Source: Thozetella sp. PMI_491
Taxonomy: Eukaryota > Ascomycota > Sordariomycetes > Chaetosphaeriales > Chaetosphaeriaceae
DNA: 64,000 nucleotides
NCBI GenBank assembly: GCA_021432635.1
Contig: MU270047.1
Location: forward strand, 372,001-436,000
Reading direction: 5' to 3'
A program made the position numbers and the translations under genes. The notes beneath the pieces are model-generated. The model ran no database searches. It was not told where the DNA came from and saw only the letters and a program-made list of their open reading frames with translations. Below are positions 22,349-34,287 of this stretch, in pieces; within the stretch, counting starts at the first letter, position 1; each line of letters starts with the position of its first letter.

Positions 22349-25249
22349 CTATCGCTCAGGGTCGTAGCAACCGCCCGCAACGACGAGGTTCATCCGCGTG
22401 AACTGCACCTTCATCACCGGCGTCTTCTTTGTTGGGAATGCCGATATCTGGTCCGGTGTGACCTGGACCTCCTTGCCCTTCTTCTTCCCTCCGCCCGTTC
22501 CGCCCATCCCAGTGCCTACGCTGGGCGCTGCGGTACTTCCTGCCACGGCCGGGGCAGCTTGCCCCCCGACGGTGATGGATCGTCCATCCGACGGGCCGCC
22601 CACGGCAATACTATCTCCCGGGACGGCACCGCTCTCGGGTTGCGGCGCGGCCTGGACAGAAGTGGCAGCAAGGGGGTTGGCTTTGGCGGGGTCGGTAGGC
22701 AGCTCAACATCCCAGACCCGGATCGTGCCGTCGAGGCCGCCCGAAACAAGTACGTTGGATTCGGCGCTGAAGCTCATCGAGGGGATGCCGCCCTTTCCGT
22801 GGCCACGGCAACGCTTAATGCGCGTGCCCTTGTCGATATCCCAGAAGAAGATGTTGCCTCCCGCATCGGCACTCGCAAGTATCTTGCCGCTGGGGGCGCA
22901 CTGCAGCGAGCTAATGTACTCGGTATGGCCGGCGAAGACACGGACGCAGCTCCCAGTGGTCACGGACCACATGCGGATCGATTTATCTGTCTCGTCGGAC
23001 GCCGAGAATATGTAGGTTCCGTTAGGGTGCCATGCTATGGCCGATATGCTGGTGTCATGGCCGACCATGATACGCTGCGCTGAGGCATGGTCCTGCATGA
23101 AGACGCGAACAGTCTTGTCCCAGCCGGCAGTGGCGAAGTAGTGGCCATGAGGACCCCAAAGGACGCGCAGGACAGGACCGTCGTGGGCCTTGTAGATGCA
23201 GAGGCAGGCCCACGCATCGAGAGACCAGAGGCGGACTTGGCCGTCCGCGGAGCAGGAGAGGAGGAGCTTAGATCCGGTATCGACTTTGTCCTTGTCGCCG
23301 TACAAGTTGTGATCAAGATTACCGATCGAGTCCGAGAATGATAGGCCATAGACTGGGGCGGAGTGGCCGATGAGTTTGCGATTGTTTACTTTGAGATCTT
23401 GTTCGTTGGGCATCTTGGACTGGAGCGGTTTGCCGTCGATGCTCCAGACACGAATGTACGAGTCCATAGTCCCGACAGCCACGAGCTGGTGATCATTGGA
23501 GAACTCCATGCATGAGTAGCTACGTAGCCAACATGTTAGCTTGGAGCACATATATGCTGTCCGAGGTAACGTACCTGCCGAGGGTGTTGTGAAAAGTGAA
23601 CATGCAAGCGGTGATGCCCACACCGATGCCGCCGGTCCGACCTTCGATCCGGAAACGATCCCGGTTCTCGCGGACCTTCTGCATTTCCATGACAACATCC
23701 CGAGCGCGGGATGGAGGGAGCGGCAGGTCGGCTCTATTGGGGACATCGTCGCTCTCCTCAAGCTTGATCCTGCGATCGAATTCCTCGACGAGCAACGTGC
23801 GGCCGGCAGCTGGCGGGTGGCGCTGGTCTTCATCCTCGAGCTCGGCTCGTACATCATCTCGAAGCTCCGTTTCCATGGGCAGCGGACCCAGCTTCAAAGG
23901 AGTTGAGGTGTCGAGCAAATCCTTGTTAAGAAGGCCCGTGAAGTGACCAGGAATACCCTCTTGGGCATCCGCCTCGTCAAGCTCGCTGTTCTGGGCCCGG
24001 CGCAGGATCGCCTCGAAGCTAAAAGGCTCGATGGGGCCGCGAACGACTCGGTCCACCTTGCACCGGTCATTCAGGATGGTGGTAATGGTCTCACCCCCGT
24101 CTTCTGAATGCGTCTCCAGGTGGTTCCAGATTTGAGCCTCAATGTATTGGTTAAGGGGGATGCGGTATGAGTTGTTGAGATAGAGCTGCGCCGTCTGGTT
24201 CTCGGCTAGATGACTGGGAAGCGAAATGGTGGCGAAGGTAGCTATGTCATCCTTGTGCACCGACTCGAACAAGGACTTGAAGTTGTTAAAGAACTTCTTG
24301 GCCTCGTCGCTGTGGTTGTCTTTCACCAACTGGAGGAAGGAGTACACGAAGACGGGCCAGAGCAGCTTCCTCAGCTCGAACTAATCGAGATTAGCATCAG
24401 AGGACGAGACTCGCGTGGCGTGCAGGATAGCATACCTTATAAAGATCCAGGGAGTTGTCGACATATTCTCTGAGGAGATTGAAGGCCTTGGCATACTTCT
24501 TGGGGCCATCGTCCGTGTCGTTGTGGATCGGTCGGCCATCTGGTCCAAGGTTGGACGTCTCCTGGCGGAAGATGGCCTCTGTCTTGGTGAAACCCTTCTT
24601 CTTGAGGTAGTCCGTTACCTGCGAGGTGTAGTTGGTTAGAGAGTTGGGTCTGGGCACGACCTAGCCTGCTTGGCCGAGAGGGCGCGCGGTGAGAACCGAG
24701 AGGCTAAACACGAGGCATAGAACCAGGAAAATAGAGGTGAAAATGTGGTGAGGTTTGAGGCAGCCATCACCCAAAATCATCTACAGGTCAAGGCAGCATC
24801 TTGATCAGAAGCGCGGCCGTGGCTGGAGATGAAATTCCCGAGGCGAGGCAGAGGTTGGCAGAAATGAGTAGGGGAAGTTGGTTAGAGTGTACAGTAAGGA
24901 GAAGGGAAATGTCCAGCTAGGGCCGTTGTGTGAAGCTATGAGGACCTCTTCCGGGTTCGCGCGTTCTCCCGCTTTCGGCATGGGAACATGGAGCACCACG
25001 TAGAGGTAGAGAAGCAGAAGGAGTAGAGTAGGAAGAGCAAGCAGGAAGAGTGAAGCAGGCAGAGCGAGGTAAGAAGAATGAAACAGTGAAACTCACTATC
25101 TGGTTGAGATTCTGCGCTGAAGGGGGTTGCGCCTGGCCCTGGGCCGGGGGAGCACCTCCGGCAGGCGCGCCGCCAGCCGATGGGGGAGGTTGCCCGTAAG
25201 AGCCAGTCGGCGGTCCAGCCCCAGCACTTGGGGGAACGCCAGACGACAT
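22349..25249 (-). CDS. taf5: TFIID subunit TAF5 (LisH, NTD2 and WD40 protein)
   Basis: Scaffold subunit of TFIID and, in yeasts, of SAGA, for RNA polymerase II initiation. Exons on the complement: 25097-25249, 24436-24660, 23575-24380 and 22349-23519. The frame is kept throughout, giving 784 residues. After a Gly/Pro/Ala/Gln-rich start comes a LisH motif near 62-94 ([20 protein letters not shown]), the TAF5 N-terminal dimerisation domain from about 127 ([18 protein letters not shown]) and an acidic linker. From about 395 there are six or seven WD40 blades, with signature ends such as [37 protein letters not shown] and [10 protein letters not shown] low-complexity tail ends YDPER. The first intron (24661-25096, 436 nt) is far longer than the others (55 nt each); its acceptor at 24661 was chosen because it restores frame. 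Confidence 0.95.
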
Positions 25250-26135
25250 CTTGAAAGCCGGCTTAGAGTCTCCGTGAGCTTCAAAATTCGGTTCGAGATC
25301 GGGGGTTCCTTCTCAGCGACGGCTCGTAGCCTCGGCGAGGCTGCAAAGGTGGTGGCGATCGATACCGCGTCGCAGCGCTGAGGGTGAAATTCGGATGTCG
25401 GGGCGGAGATGGCAATCTGATTGGTCAAGCAAATTGCCGTAGAAGCGCTACCGTACTTTCCAAACGCCAAGACACTGTGTCTTTTACATAACTTTCAGAC
25501 GGCAAGACAGTGAGTGGGTCCAGACTTTGGGACACACCACCACCACCGCCATCAGCCAGCAGCCAGAGAGTTGGATAGAAAATTTACATGCGCCTTGCCT
25601 TGCTTGCGCGCTGTGTAGATTGGTTCGCCCTCGTGGTTTTGTATGGCTTATCCAGTCCGTGGAGCTCGTGTGGCCTGTGTGGCCAGCACGCCCGCTATGT
25701 TCAGAAGTAGAGGCAGGACGGCTCAGTCTGTAGAAGTTGTATGGCTAACATGTCTCGTTTATGTGGCGCCGGTGGGTTGTTTCTACAGCTATGGGTACCT
25801 ATCTTAAGGTCCTTATACAGACAGCTCTTGTTTTGGGGAGGGTTGGTTTGGTGGGTGTCGGTGGTCGCCAAAATCTAGACCCACTGTCTTAGCGTTTGGA
25901 AAGCGCAGAGTTGGGCAAAGCTAAGTAGGGTAGGTACTGACCGAGGTGAAGATTTGGTGGGGTGAAACGGACGGAGTAGCTTCCTCTCTTTGCACCTCCA
26001 TCCAGTCCTGTCATCCACCTCCAAGTCATTAGAGAGTTAAGTAAGAGGAAGCGCTTCATAGACGCGCGCTCACTTGCGATGAAGAAATACTTTTAATTGA
26101 CATCGGCCGCAACTTATTTCTCACCCAACAATACC
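25250..26135. promoter_or_regulatory. Bidirectional intergenic region, TAF5 / MED11
   Basis: An 886-bp interval between two head-to-head genes for transcription machinery. No TATA box is obvious close to either start. A CACCACCACC-type run lies near 25535 and a TG-rich segment at 25620-25700. Promoter role is inferred from orientation only. Confidence 0.45.
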
Positions 26136-26815
26136 ATGGACGATATTGACCAGCTCACGTCGCACTTCCCAACTGGTCAGCTGGACCAGTCTCCCGATGG
26201 CGCGGTAGATGTCCACACACCTTTCACGAGGGCAGAGCGCTTCCAGCAGCTTACCGAGATTGATCAAGTACAGCCTCTCCATATTGCCTCTGGAGTCTTG
26301 CCAACTAACCATGTCCCGCTCTACAGGGTGTCACTGCCATTCTCGAGCACACTGGCAACGCTATCAAGGCTCTCGCCAAGCCTGAAGCCGCCGGCTCGGG
26401 CGGTGCATCGGGCGCGTCCGATGAAGCTGCAGAGTTTGACCCACAAGAGCGCCTCGCAACCTTCAAGGAAGCCATGGATGCTGTCATGGTGATGCTGCAC
26501 AGCGTCGACACGCGGCTTAAGCGGCAGATCTACGGCTTGGAGGAGGCCGGCATCATCACCCTCCCAACGGCGGCCCAGAGAGCCGAAGAGGGGACGAATG
26601 CCCCGGGCGGCACCGGGGCTCCAGGGGCCGAAGTCATTAAAGCGAGTCTGAAGCCAAACGGCGTCGGGAAGATCGGCACGCTCGACGTGGGTATCCTCAA
26701 TGCGAATAACAGCCGCATGGAGCGCAACATGGAGAGTGAGCTATGGAGCAGAGCCAGGGAGCACTTGGATGGTGTGGCCAATGAGTTGCAGATGAGAGAT
26801 GAAATTATGGAATGA
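26136..26815 (+). CDS. med11: Mediator head-module subunit MED11
   Basis: Small subunit of the Mediator head that links activators, TFIIH and RNA polymerase II. Two exons, 26136-26267 and 26327-26815, with a 59-nt intron (GTACAG to CTACAG, branch-like ACTAAC at 26303), encode 206 residues. The MED11 signature spans the junction: FTRAERFQQLTEIDQ joins GVTAILEHTGNAIKAL. A second helix follows (FKEAMDAVMVMLHSVDTRLKRQIYGLEEAGII), matching the helical pair that binds MED22. The rest is a fungal C-terminal extension with a predicted helix at the end (MESELWSRAREHLDGVA). The ATG at 26136 is the first in frame. Family assignment rests on the helix pattern and fungal MED11 character, so it is good but not certain. 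Confidence 0.8.
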
Positions 26816-27270
26816 AGGGTAATGAAGGGGTCGAGCCGGGGCCGGGGAGTGGTAGACTTGCATACAAGGGCGTTGGGATAAGTAAGGTATCTGTCACAAC
26901 AGAGAATAATGGCGTCTGTGGTCACAGAGGATCAAAGAGAGGGTCGGTAAATTATGGATACCCAAAAAGAAGCACTCCGTGTTGCATGACCGGCTATTTT
27001 CTTATGAATGCGTCGGCCCAAGTTTTTGGTTAAGATCCTTTGTGTCTTTTCTGTTCGGCCTCGAGAACTTCCAACAATGTTCTTCCCAACGAACCGAGGC
27101 CCAATACATTCTAAGCAGTTTGTAATAGCCTCCACTGCCGCAGGAGATGCTAAAGGGGTGGGCTACATAGCCTGTCGAAGGCACCACTAGGGAGAGTGTG
27201 AGTGTCATTGGAAGGAATCAGATTCTGGGGCTCGAGTCTAGGGAGAGTCAGCACCGAATCTGCAGACACC
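26816..27270. other. Convergent 3' interval, MED11 / small secreted protein
   Basis: Contains both 3' untranslated regions. No gene or repeat seen. Confidence 0.5.
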
Positions 27271-27853
27271 TCAGAATGGAACTTGCATGGCATTGAATAG
27301 AACACACTGATGGTGCTCATTAGATGTATTGACATCTTCTAAAATAGTGGTGGGGATCAGCACCGTGACTTCGTCCCACTTCTCCAGAGCCCATGGTCGG
27401 ACACACTGGGAACCTACCATAGTAACCGAAAAAGGACTCGCATGCGGGCTCGCCATTGCAGGTATATTGACACTTGAAGTCGGCATAAGGTGTCATCTCA
27501 TAGCCCACGGATATATATTTGGTTGTGTATTAGTCCCGAGCCAATATACTTCGGGGCTCCAAACTCACATGCGGCCCAGAGACGTAATGAGCCTTGTACC
27601 AGAGTTCGTCGATCTTGTAGTTCGTCCAGTTGCTGAGTGGTCGGATATTGGCGTAGTGAATAGGGTACGGCTTCTCCATGTATGGTGCAGCATTGATGCA
27701 GGAACTGTTCTTGTCCGCGAGTAAGGTTGGGGTCTGTCGAAACCGTACCCGTTCCTCGCTCCGGGTCGACCACTGCAGCATCTTCCGTGGGAGGCCAACC
27801 GTCAACCCCAGGAGCGAGACAAAAATGACGAGGAGCATACCGGCACTCATCAT
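27271..27853 (-). CDS. Small secreted cysteine-containing protein, apple/PAN-like C-terminus
   Basis: Reconstructed from three exons on the complement: 27569-27853, 27418-27496 and 27271-27338. The introns are 27497-27568 (GTGAGT to TGAG) and 27339-27417 (GTAGGT to TTTTAG). Frame is kept and the product is 143 residues. The N-terminus (MMSAGMLLVIFVSLLGLTVG) is a strong signal peptide or anchor. The C-terminal part has the spacing KCQYTCNGEPACESFFGYYE, then HQCVLFNAMQVPF. In fungal apple/PAN-like secreted proteins a Cys pair plus SFFGYY-type strand and a closing CVLF strand are typical. Unspliced frames here look frameshifted, and only this splicing unites both halves. A TATAATA-like box at 28058-28065 (minus strand) is about 205 bp upstream. 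Function unknown; a secreted binding protein or effector-like protein is possible. The upstream limit could move if another 5' exon exists. Confidence 0.62.
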
Positions 27854-28172
27854 ACACTGAAATCGGAATCGAAAGAGCTTGACCAAAGAAGTGTTGGCCT
27901 AGTGCCAGTTTTCCCGGTCCAAAGACGAGGTCTCGATTGGTAGGCAATGTCGACTCGACCAAACTGAATTACAGCTGGACAGAGAAAGCGATCGATACGA
28001 GCTGGACTAAATTTGCGGTGGAAGATGGAAGATGGAGTACGGATAGCTTGAGTCGGCTATTATAGAGACTACCTAAGCAGAGAATACTACTAGAGTCCTA
28101 GGCACCTCCCTCGTTTACCTGTAGTTTTCCTCCTTGAGCTGGCGTCTTCGGAAGTTTTGGTGGCGGCTAATT

Positions 28173-28196
28173 GTCATGATCACCGCTGATCATGAC
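28173..28196. repeat. Perfect inverted repeat, 10-bp arms with 4-nt spacer
   Basis: The arms are GTCATGATCA and TGATCATGAC around CCGC. Each arm contains the palindrome TGATCA. It lies about 320 bp upstream of the small secreted protein start, so it could be a dimeric transcription-factor site. No factor is assigned. Confidence 0.7.
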
Positions 28197-28478
28197 TTGG
28201 AGGGAGAAGTTGTGTAGCAATTAATCTCGAAAACAAACAGCATAGGCTCGCTGTCACCACAGCTCCTCGATTCAGTGTGCCCCCCATTACCCGCATGTCC
28301 TCGCCGGCTCATTACAACACATTTCTAACGTAACCCTACCGAGCTGGCCGTTCAACCGTGCCCATTCTAGATTGTGTGAACATCCAGAGAGGCGGCTGGG
28401 CTGCGTATTTTGTACATCGCCCCCATCTTGTCGTGTCCCCGGTCATGTTGGCGCGGCCCCCAGGCTGAGTCGTACTGC

Positions 28479-28548
28479 ACAACTAGACACAACTAGACAC
28501 AACTAGACACAACTAGACACAACTAGACACAACTAGACACAACTAGAC
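28479..28548. repeat. Minisatellite, seven copies of a 10-bp unit
   Basis: Seven contiguous exact copies of ACAACTAGAC. The array starts after cgtactgc and ends before gtatatcc. It is intergenic, between the small secreted protein promoter and the 3' end of Trs120. Confidence 0.97.
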
Positions 28549-28994
28549 GTATATCCGGCCTAGGCGAGCTAGGTAAATCCCATCAAACTTGCCGCTGCAA
28601 CGGCTTCGTCCTACCAAGTTCTCGGCTTAGATCACTGTCTGCCCAACATATGCGGGGCGAGCGCAACGAGTAAAGCGGCATCCGTCCCCGAGAGATACAG
28701 GTGTGTGTGTGGGGGGGTGGGGGGTGTTGTAGATCCTCAGCCATCCGGGTCGACACCGTCCTGAAGATTAGGCGGCGTTTCCACAGTATTACTGCAAATC
28801 AGTGTGGAAATGAAGCTTCCATACATCTCTGTGGCGGACTCCCCATCCAACGATGGGGAGAGGAAGCTACTACTGAAGAGATTCCTGTCGATATTAACAC
28901 TCAATTAAGGTATAGCTACATGATCTCGTCAACCATGGCACTCATCTAGTTCCATTTCTCGGCGGTTCTAGTATCAGCTGCTCCTTGCCTCGAT

Positions 28995-31900
28995 CTACGG
29001 CCTGTCCCTCACCATCAGTCCCAACGGTCGTCGTGAGTGCCAGATGCGTCTCTCTTTTTTCCCCAGCACCGCGTCCATCAGTGTCTGTGTATCACTCCGC
29101 GGCCGACCCCCTTTCTCCTTCTGCTTGTCATCATCCGCGGGAGGCGACCAGAGACTTGTCTCTTCGACGCTAGCTGTGACTTCAAACTCGCCACGACACA
29201 GGGCAGTAACGCCGAGGATGAGCTCGGTCGTGGCGCCGCCGGCGAGCACGGGGAGCGACCGCTGCAGGGTGCCGTTCCACGCAAATTTGCGCGTAAAGTC
29301 GAGTGCGACGTTGAGGGGACGATGACACAGAGATGGCATAAGCCGCACGGTTGGGTGGATGGGGTGGGCGGTGCGATTTGTGATAGCAACCTTGAGCTGG
29401 ACGAACTCGTCGACAAAGATGGTGTTGTAGCCATTAGTCTGCTTGGAGCTTCCCTTCTCGTCTTCGAGGCTCTCCACCGAGAGCTCGATGCTCATCTCAT
29501 CCACCTTGATGGCCTCAACCATCCTTGAAGTCAGTCTCATGCTGCGCAGCTCAAGGGCGCCAGTCCGGTTCGCGCCAGACGTCGCTGTCCAGCTTCCTTT
29601 GAGGTAATCGAGAATCTTCTCCCGGTACCAGAACGCTTCTCGGTTCGCGCGCTCGACGTCTGGGGAGATCTTGGTGCTCACTACAAACTGACGCTGGCGC
29701 GACGGGTTAAGCGCGGGGATGAAGGCGTGTGGCTCTTCGAGATAGATGCGTTTCAGAGGGAGAATCACACGGCTGGTGTTACCGGGCAAGATATTTTCTT
29801 CGATCTTACCACCGTCTTCGCCTTCAAGCTTGATGAGCATGTGGCTTGGCCAAGCATTGCGGAGGTCGATGAGCAGGAGGCAGTACTTGTCGGCGGTGAG
29901 CTCGGTCATGTCTTCCTCAGTGTTGCCAGTGCGCATCCACAACGGACGTGGTAGGCTGCCGTGGAGAGGCAGAACGTCGATCCTAGAGACCTCGATGCTG
30001 GCGTTGACAGTAATGGTGAGCTCGAGAGAGACTTGACGGGTGTAAAACTTCTCCTCTACTTCGTCATGTGGTACTCCGAGGTAGGCATAGTCAATCTGGA
30101 TCAGTCCGTTGGTCAAGCCTGGCTTCCCGAGGATCTCAAAGTCGAAGGTCGCCGTTTTCCCGGGCGCAATGTATCTTTTGTCGTCGTCTCTCTTCCTAAG
30201 CCGGAGGGCTTGCTTCTTGGCCAAGATGAGTTCATACTCGTACAGCTCGGCCGCCGTTGCATCTCGACTATTCAATGCCGTCTGGAGCGGATCCTGCGTC
30301 GAATCCTTGAACGAAAAGAGGAGGAAGTCCACTGGGGTCGTGGTGGACAGGTTCTGGAGTGTAACGGAGAAAGCCTGGCGCTCGCCCTCGAGAATCATGA
30401 CGGATGACTGGGGAAGGGTGGTCGACCTGACCATGACAATAGGCTGCTGAGCAATGACGTTGAGATCGAGGTGTTCCGGTTTCAGCTCATTGACGACCGG
30501 TGATGGCAGGGCCACATGTGAATCGAGAGAATGGAGCCCGATGGCTTTGATCTTAATCTCGCTCTCCGGCGACCAGGGCTGAGGGAATATGGGGAACCTT
30601 CGCTCACGACAGCCCCGGATTTGCAGTATCGCGCCGGTGACCTTCATCGGACCGGCACTCTTTGGCGTGCCCGTGACTTTCAATATCTGCGTCCGATAAG
30701 GGCCAAGCACGGTGCTCTCCACGGTTGACTCGAACTCGGCGCCTTCGGTGTCAAGTCGAACGCTGACAATCTCCACCTCTATCTCATATGGATTCTGAAG
30801 TGTGATCCTAAACGTGGCCATCTCTCCAGTTACTAATATCCTGTCTAAGGCGGCCTTGTCGGGCTGCTTCAAGAAAGGGTTGTAGATGAAAGGGTTGACG
30901 TCTTGCGATGTCCTCGACTTGACGGCGTCAGGAAGTATACTCTTAGCGTGTGGTATAGGTGTCCTAGTTGCCGCAAGAGGCTCTAATTTGACGCCCCTGA
31001 CCAGGAACTCGTCCCAATACTCGGCCGCGAGGTTGTCAACGCCCAGCCGGTTCGTTAGATCTGTTGTCTTGGTGATGTTGGTCACTAAGCGAACCTGTTC
31101 GTCTCTTGAAATATCTGGGTAGGCGTTTTCGCGGCGAGGACCTGGTGCAATGCCGCTACCGGCAGTGCGAAGCAGATCGCTTGAGAATCTCAAGACGCCC
31201 GCGAAGTCGGGTAATGCCTCGGAAAAGTTTATACAGGCGCGCAAGATGTTGAGCTTGACAGCTTTCATGCCAAAGAACCGTGCTGCAGACTGCCTTCGGA
31301 TCCGCTCAAGCGATGCGTCGTCTGCGCAATCGGCCAATGCGGCGAGGGCTTCCTCAGAAGAGCCCGGCGGAGACATGTCGTAGCTAACAACTCCGTACGT
31401 CTTCAGCAGGAGGCCTAAGAAGGCATCGATGCCGTGCTCTCTGTCGCCCTCGGCGAGCTCGAGCGCCCCGGTGCCGCTGCCGTGGCCGTTTACCCCGTTG
31501 AGGGCTACCAGCCCGGCGGCAGGGTGAATGCCCATCTCGGCGGCGCCTCTCGTTCGAGCTTCAACTAGACCGTTAATTAGGACAGACACAAGCTCTCTCA
31601 CGACCATCGCCTTCTTTCGCTGAAACCCGAGAACCCCAAGCACGGAGGCAATGCCACCAAGGATGGATACCCGGTCGGTGGTGGTGAGTAGCTCCGACGA
31701 GGATGCCGGGAATGCCTTGAAAAGGGTACTCGCGATCTGCGACCGGGTGGGCGTAATGGTAAACCTGGGTATTGTGGTAAGGGGCGTCTCGGGCACCGTT
31801 CCAAACACCATCATCTCTAGCGCATTCTTTCCCAGCTGCCCGTCGGAGACGTGCAGTGCTGTCATCATCCGGCAGAACCGAATGGTGGCTTCGGCAAGGG

Positions 31901-33405
31901 GAAGGGGCGGCAGATGTTCGGCCGATATCCTCGAGTACAACGCAAGTATACGTTCGAGCAGCTCGGGTAGGATAACCTGCAGATGTCGCAGCCACTTAGG
32001 CTGACTTGGGTTTTTGTTCTCGGCCTCTTGCATGGCCGTCGCAGTCGCCGTCGACCCCTTTTCTTGCTGCGGCAGTAGGATCGTAGGAACTGTAAACTCC
32101 ATCTCGGCCCAGCTAAGCAGCAGCAGGCTAACCAAGATGAGCTCCAGGGCTTTTCCATGCCAAAGATGGTCGTTAATCGACTTGGCGACAGTCGCACCAT
32201 CGACAAGCTCCTTGATCGCCTCCGGCCAGCGGCCAGCCTGGAGGTATAGCGATCCAATGATGATCTGCACCCTGCTCTTGCCCTTGTTTCTCCATCGCTC
32301 GTTGAGACCTCCGGGGCCAAAGCCCTGGACAGACACCCTGTCCTGGCTGCTTGTCCGAAAGCCCTCGGCTGTGTCCGGTCTAGAGGGGAATGTCTGCTCG
32401 GGGCTTGTTGGTTCCGACGTGTTCCTGCCTGTCTGCATATCTTCGAACGTGGTAGGCGGGTTGGAGAGTGCACTCCTCGTGTTGACGGGTGTCGACGGGC
32501 GCGCGGGCGTCGAGCTACTCGACCCGAAAGGCGACCTTCCAGACGGCACGGGGGGCATTGACATCCGGACGTGGCTTCTATCAGCGCCGCCACTGGCCGA
32601 GCTCGAGCGGGAGTTCGTTGGCAGTGAGTATTGGGAGTTTCTCCTAGAAAGCATCCCTTGGTCATCCCCAGGCAGCGGGGTCCCGTTGAGCTGCCGGATG
32701 GTGGACGACTGTCCGGGAGAGTCCACATAGGACATGCCCTCAAAGGACCTGGCAAGAGTCGTCATCTCGGCCAGGATCAGCGAGGAGATGTCGCACATGA
32801 CGGTCTTCATCGTGGTCCTCTTGTGGTGCTGGGCGGGCGGTATTGTGACGATGCCTTCAGGGATGCGTATCTGACCATCCTTTGGGGGGAGATAATCGAA
32901 AAGCAGCACCTGATGGACCAGCATCTTGGGGTAGGCATCCCGTAGTTCCTCGAGCTCCTGGTCCAACCCTCTCATGTTTGCTTCGACCACTGTTCTGGCC
33001 CCGGAGTGCCTCTTTCCGAAGACAACCTTCTCGATCTCGGCGCCATCGGCAATTGCGATCAGTGCGAGGGGTTCGCGATACAGGTCGAAGGGGGAGAGAG
33101 CGAGGTGGGAGGGCGGGGCGGTGTGCGTCATGAGCTCGTAGAAGATTGCGCCGTCCGGGAAGGCCAGGGGAGAGAACATATCTGCAGTATCCTGTGTCAG
33201 TAGCGTAACTTCGCGTTTCTCCCGGGAGTCCGTCCATACTCCTGTTCGGCCGCCCGTCGGCGCTGACGTCCCGAAGGTGCACGATGTGCTCGCCATTGAG
33301 CCGGTCAACGAAGGCATCGAAGCGGTCTCTCTTGATTGGGCCGAGTGGCACAACCAATGCTTTGACCTTGGCCGGGGCGATGGGTAGGAGAGAATCCGCG
33401 CTCAT
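28995..33405 (-). CDS. trs120: TRAPPII subunit Trs120 (TRAPPC9)
   Basis: Large subunit of the TRAPPII tethering complex, which activates Rab11/Ypt31 at the late Golgi. Two exons, 33240-33405 and 28995-33181, with a 58-nt intron (GTATGG to CTGCAG), encode 1450 residues. The N-terminus has the Trs120 pattern: PIAPAKVKALVVPLGPIKRD, then HLRDVSADGRPNR joined to NMFSPLAFPDG, then HQVLLFDYLP. A Ser/Thr/Pro-rich insert near residues 230-350 is typical of filamentous fungi. A helical repeat region follows (LYLQAGRWPEAIKELVDGA). The C-terminal half is made of immunoglobulin-like beta domains (FRITLQNPYEIEVEIVSVRL, FSVTLQNLSTTTPVDFLLFS, LKVAITNRTAHPIHPTVRL). The acceptor at 33182-33183 was preferred because it restores the RPNRNMFSPL sequence. 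Very long continuous coding on one strand; opposite frames are shadows. Confidence 0.93.
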
Positions 33406-34287
33406 CCTCGCATCGGTCGCATTCCCCCAAATTTCTCTCCCAGCGAAAGATTAGGTCCGGCAGAGGAAGGGCATATCGATGGTCACGGAGGATAGGTTTG
33501 GTGGTGGCTGCTGGGATGACGCGGCGAAAGCTCTAGTGCGAAGGCGATATAGAGCAACGGGGCGCAAGCGGTGTGTTCGTGTACCGTATCCTCGAGACAG
33601 GTTATGGCAATAGGCAACTGCTCTCGAGCTTCGCTCGGTATCGATAGTAGAGACCTAGATGTCTTGTGGACAGTCTACAATCTGCGAGCGCAGGCCAGCC
33701 AACAACGGTCGAGCTTTGGTGGGCCTTCGCGATGGCCAAAGCGTCTGCCTGTCTCAAACGAGGATCGGCCAAGGCAGCCTTCTCGCATGATTGGCTGGGT
33801 TGGGGCTTCTGACCTGGCCCGGGCATCACAAAATAGTGGGCTGCCTTTACTGTAACTGGGGGGCTTTAGGGATGGGCCTTGGGCAGCTTAGCAGGCTTCG
33901 CGCCCCCTCCAAAACTAGCCGGCTTCCGATTGTAAGCATATCACACCTCACGCGACCATGTATTGAGGCCTGCGATTTGCGGGACCCCAAGTAAACCTCT
34001 CGTTTCGCAGTAGCTAGCATGAAGAATAAACTGCACAAACAGCTTGGGATACCGAGAAAGTAGGCTCACTTCTTGACTTGATCCCGGAAGTCGTGCTCAA
34101 AAAGACTCAGCGTCTTTCATATTTGGGGTCTCCGCGCCGGCGTTCCCTCAGAGATTCATACCCGTGTCAGACCCTTCCTCGAGTAGAATATGGACATGGA
34201 TGCGTGGTCTCCCCGGTAGTAAAGTCAGGTAGCCTCCCCTAAGCGGCAGAAAAAGCCCAAGTCCGTGGCCCCCCCCCCCCCGCCAAG
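33406..34287. other. Intergenic between SDR-like stop and Trs120 start
   Basis: Contains the Trs120 promoter and the 3' end of the SDR-like gene. A C-run lies at about 34269-34281, immediately after the SDR-like stop. No gene seen. Confidence 0.5.

Larger units (their letters stand above)
27854..28994. other. Intergenic region with dyad repeat and minisatellite
   Basis: No gene seen. It contains the promoter of the leftward small secreted protein, an inverted repeat at 28173-28196, a 10-bp minisatellite at 28479-28548, a GT/G-rich run near 28701-28726 and the 3' untranslated region of Trs120. Confidence 0.5.
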
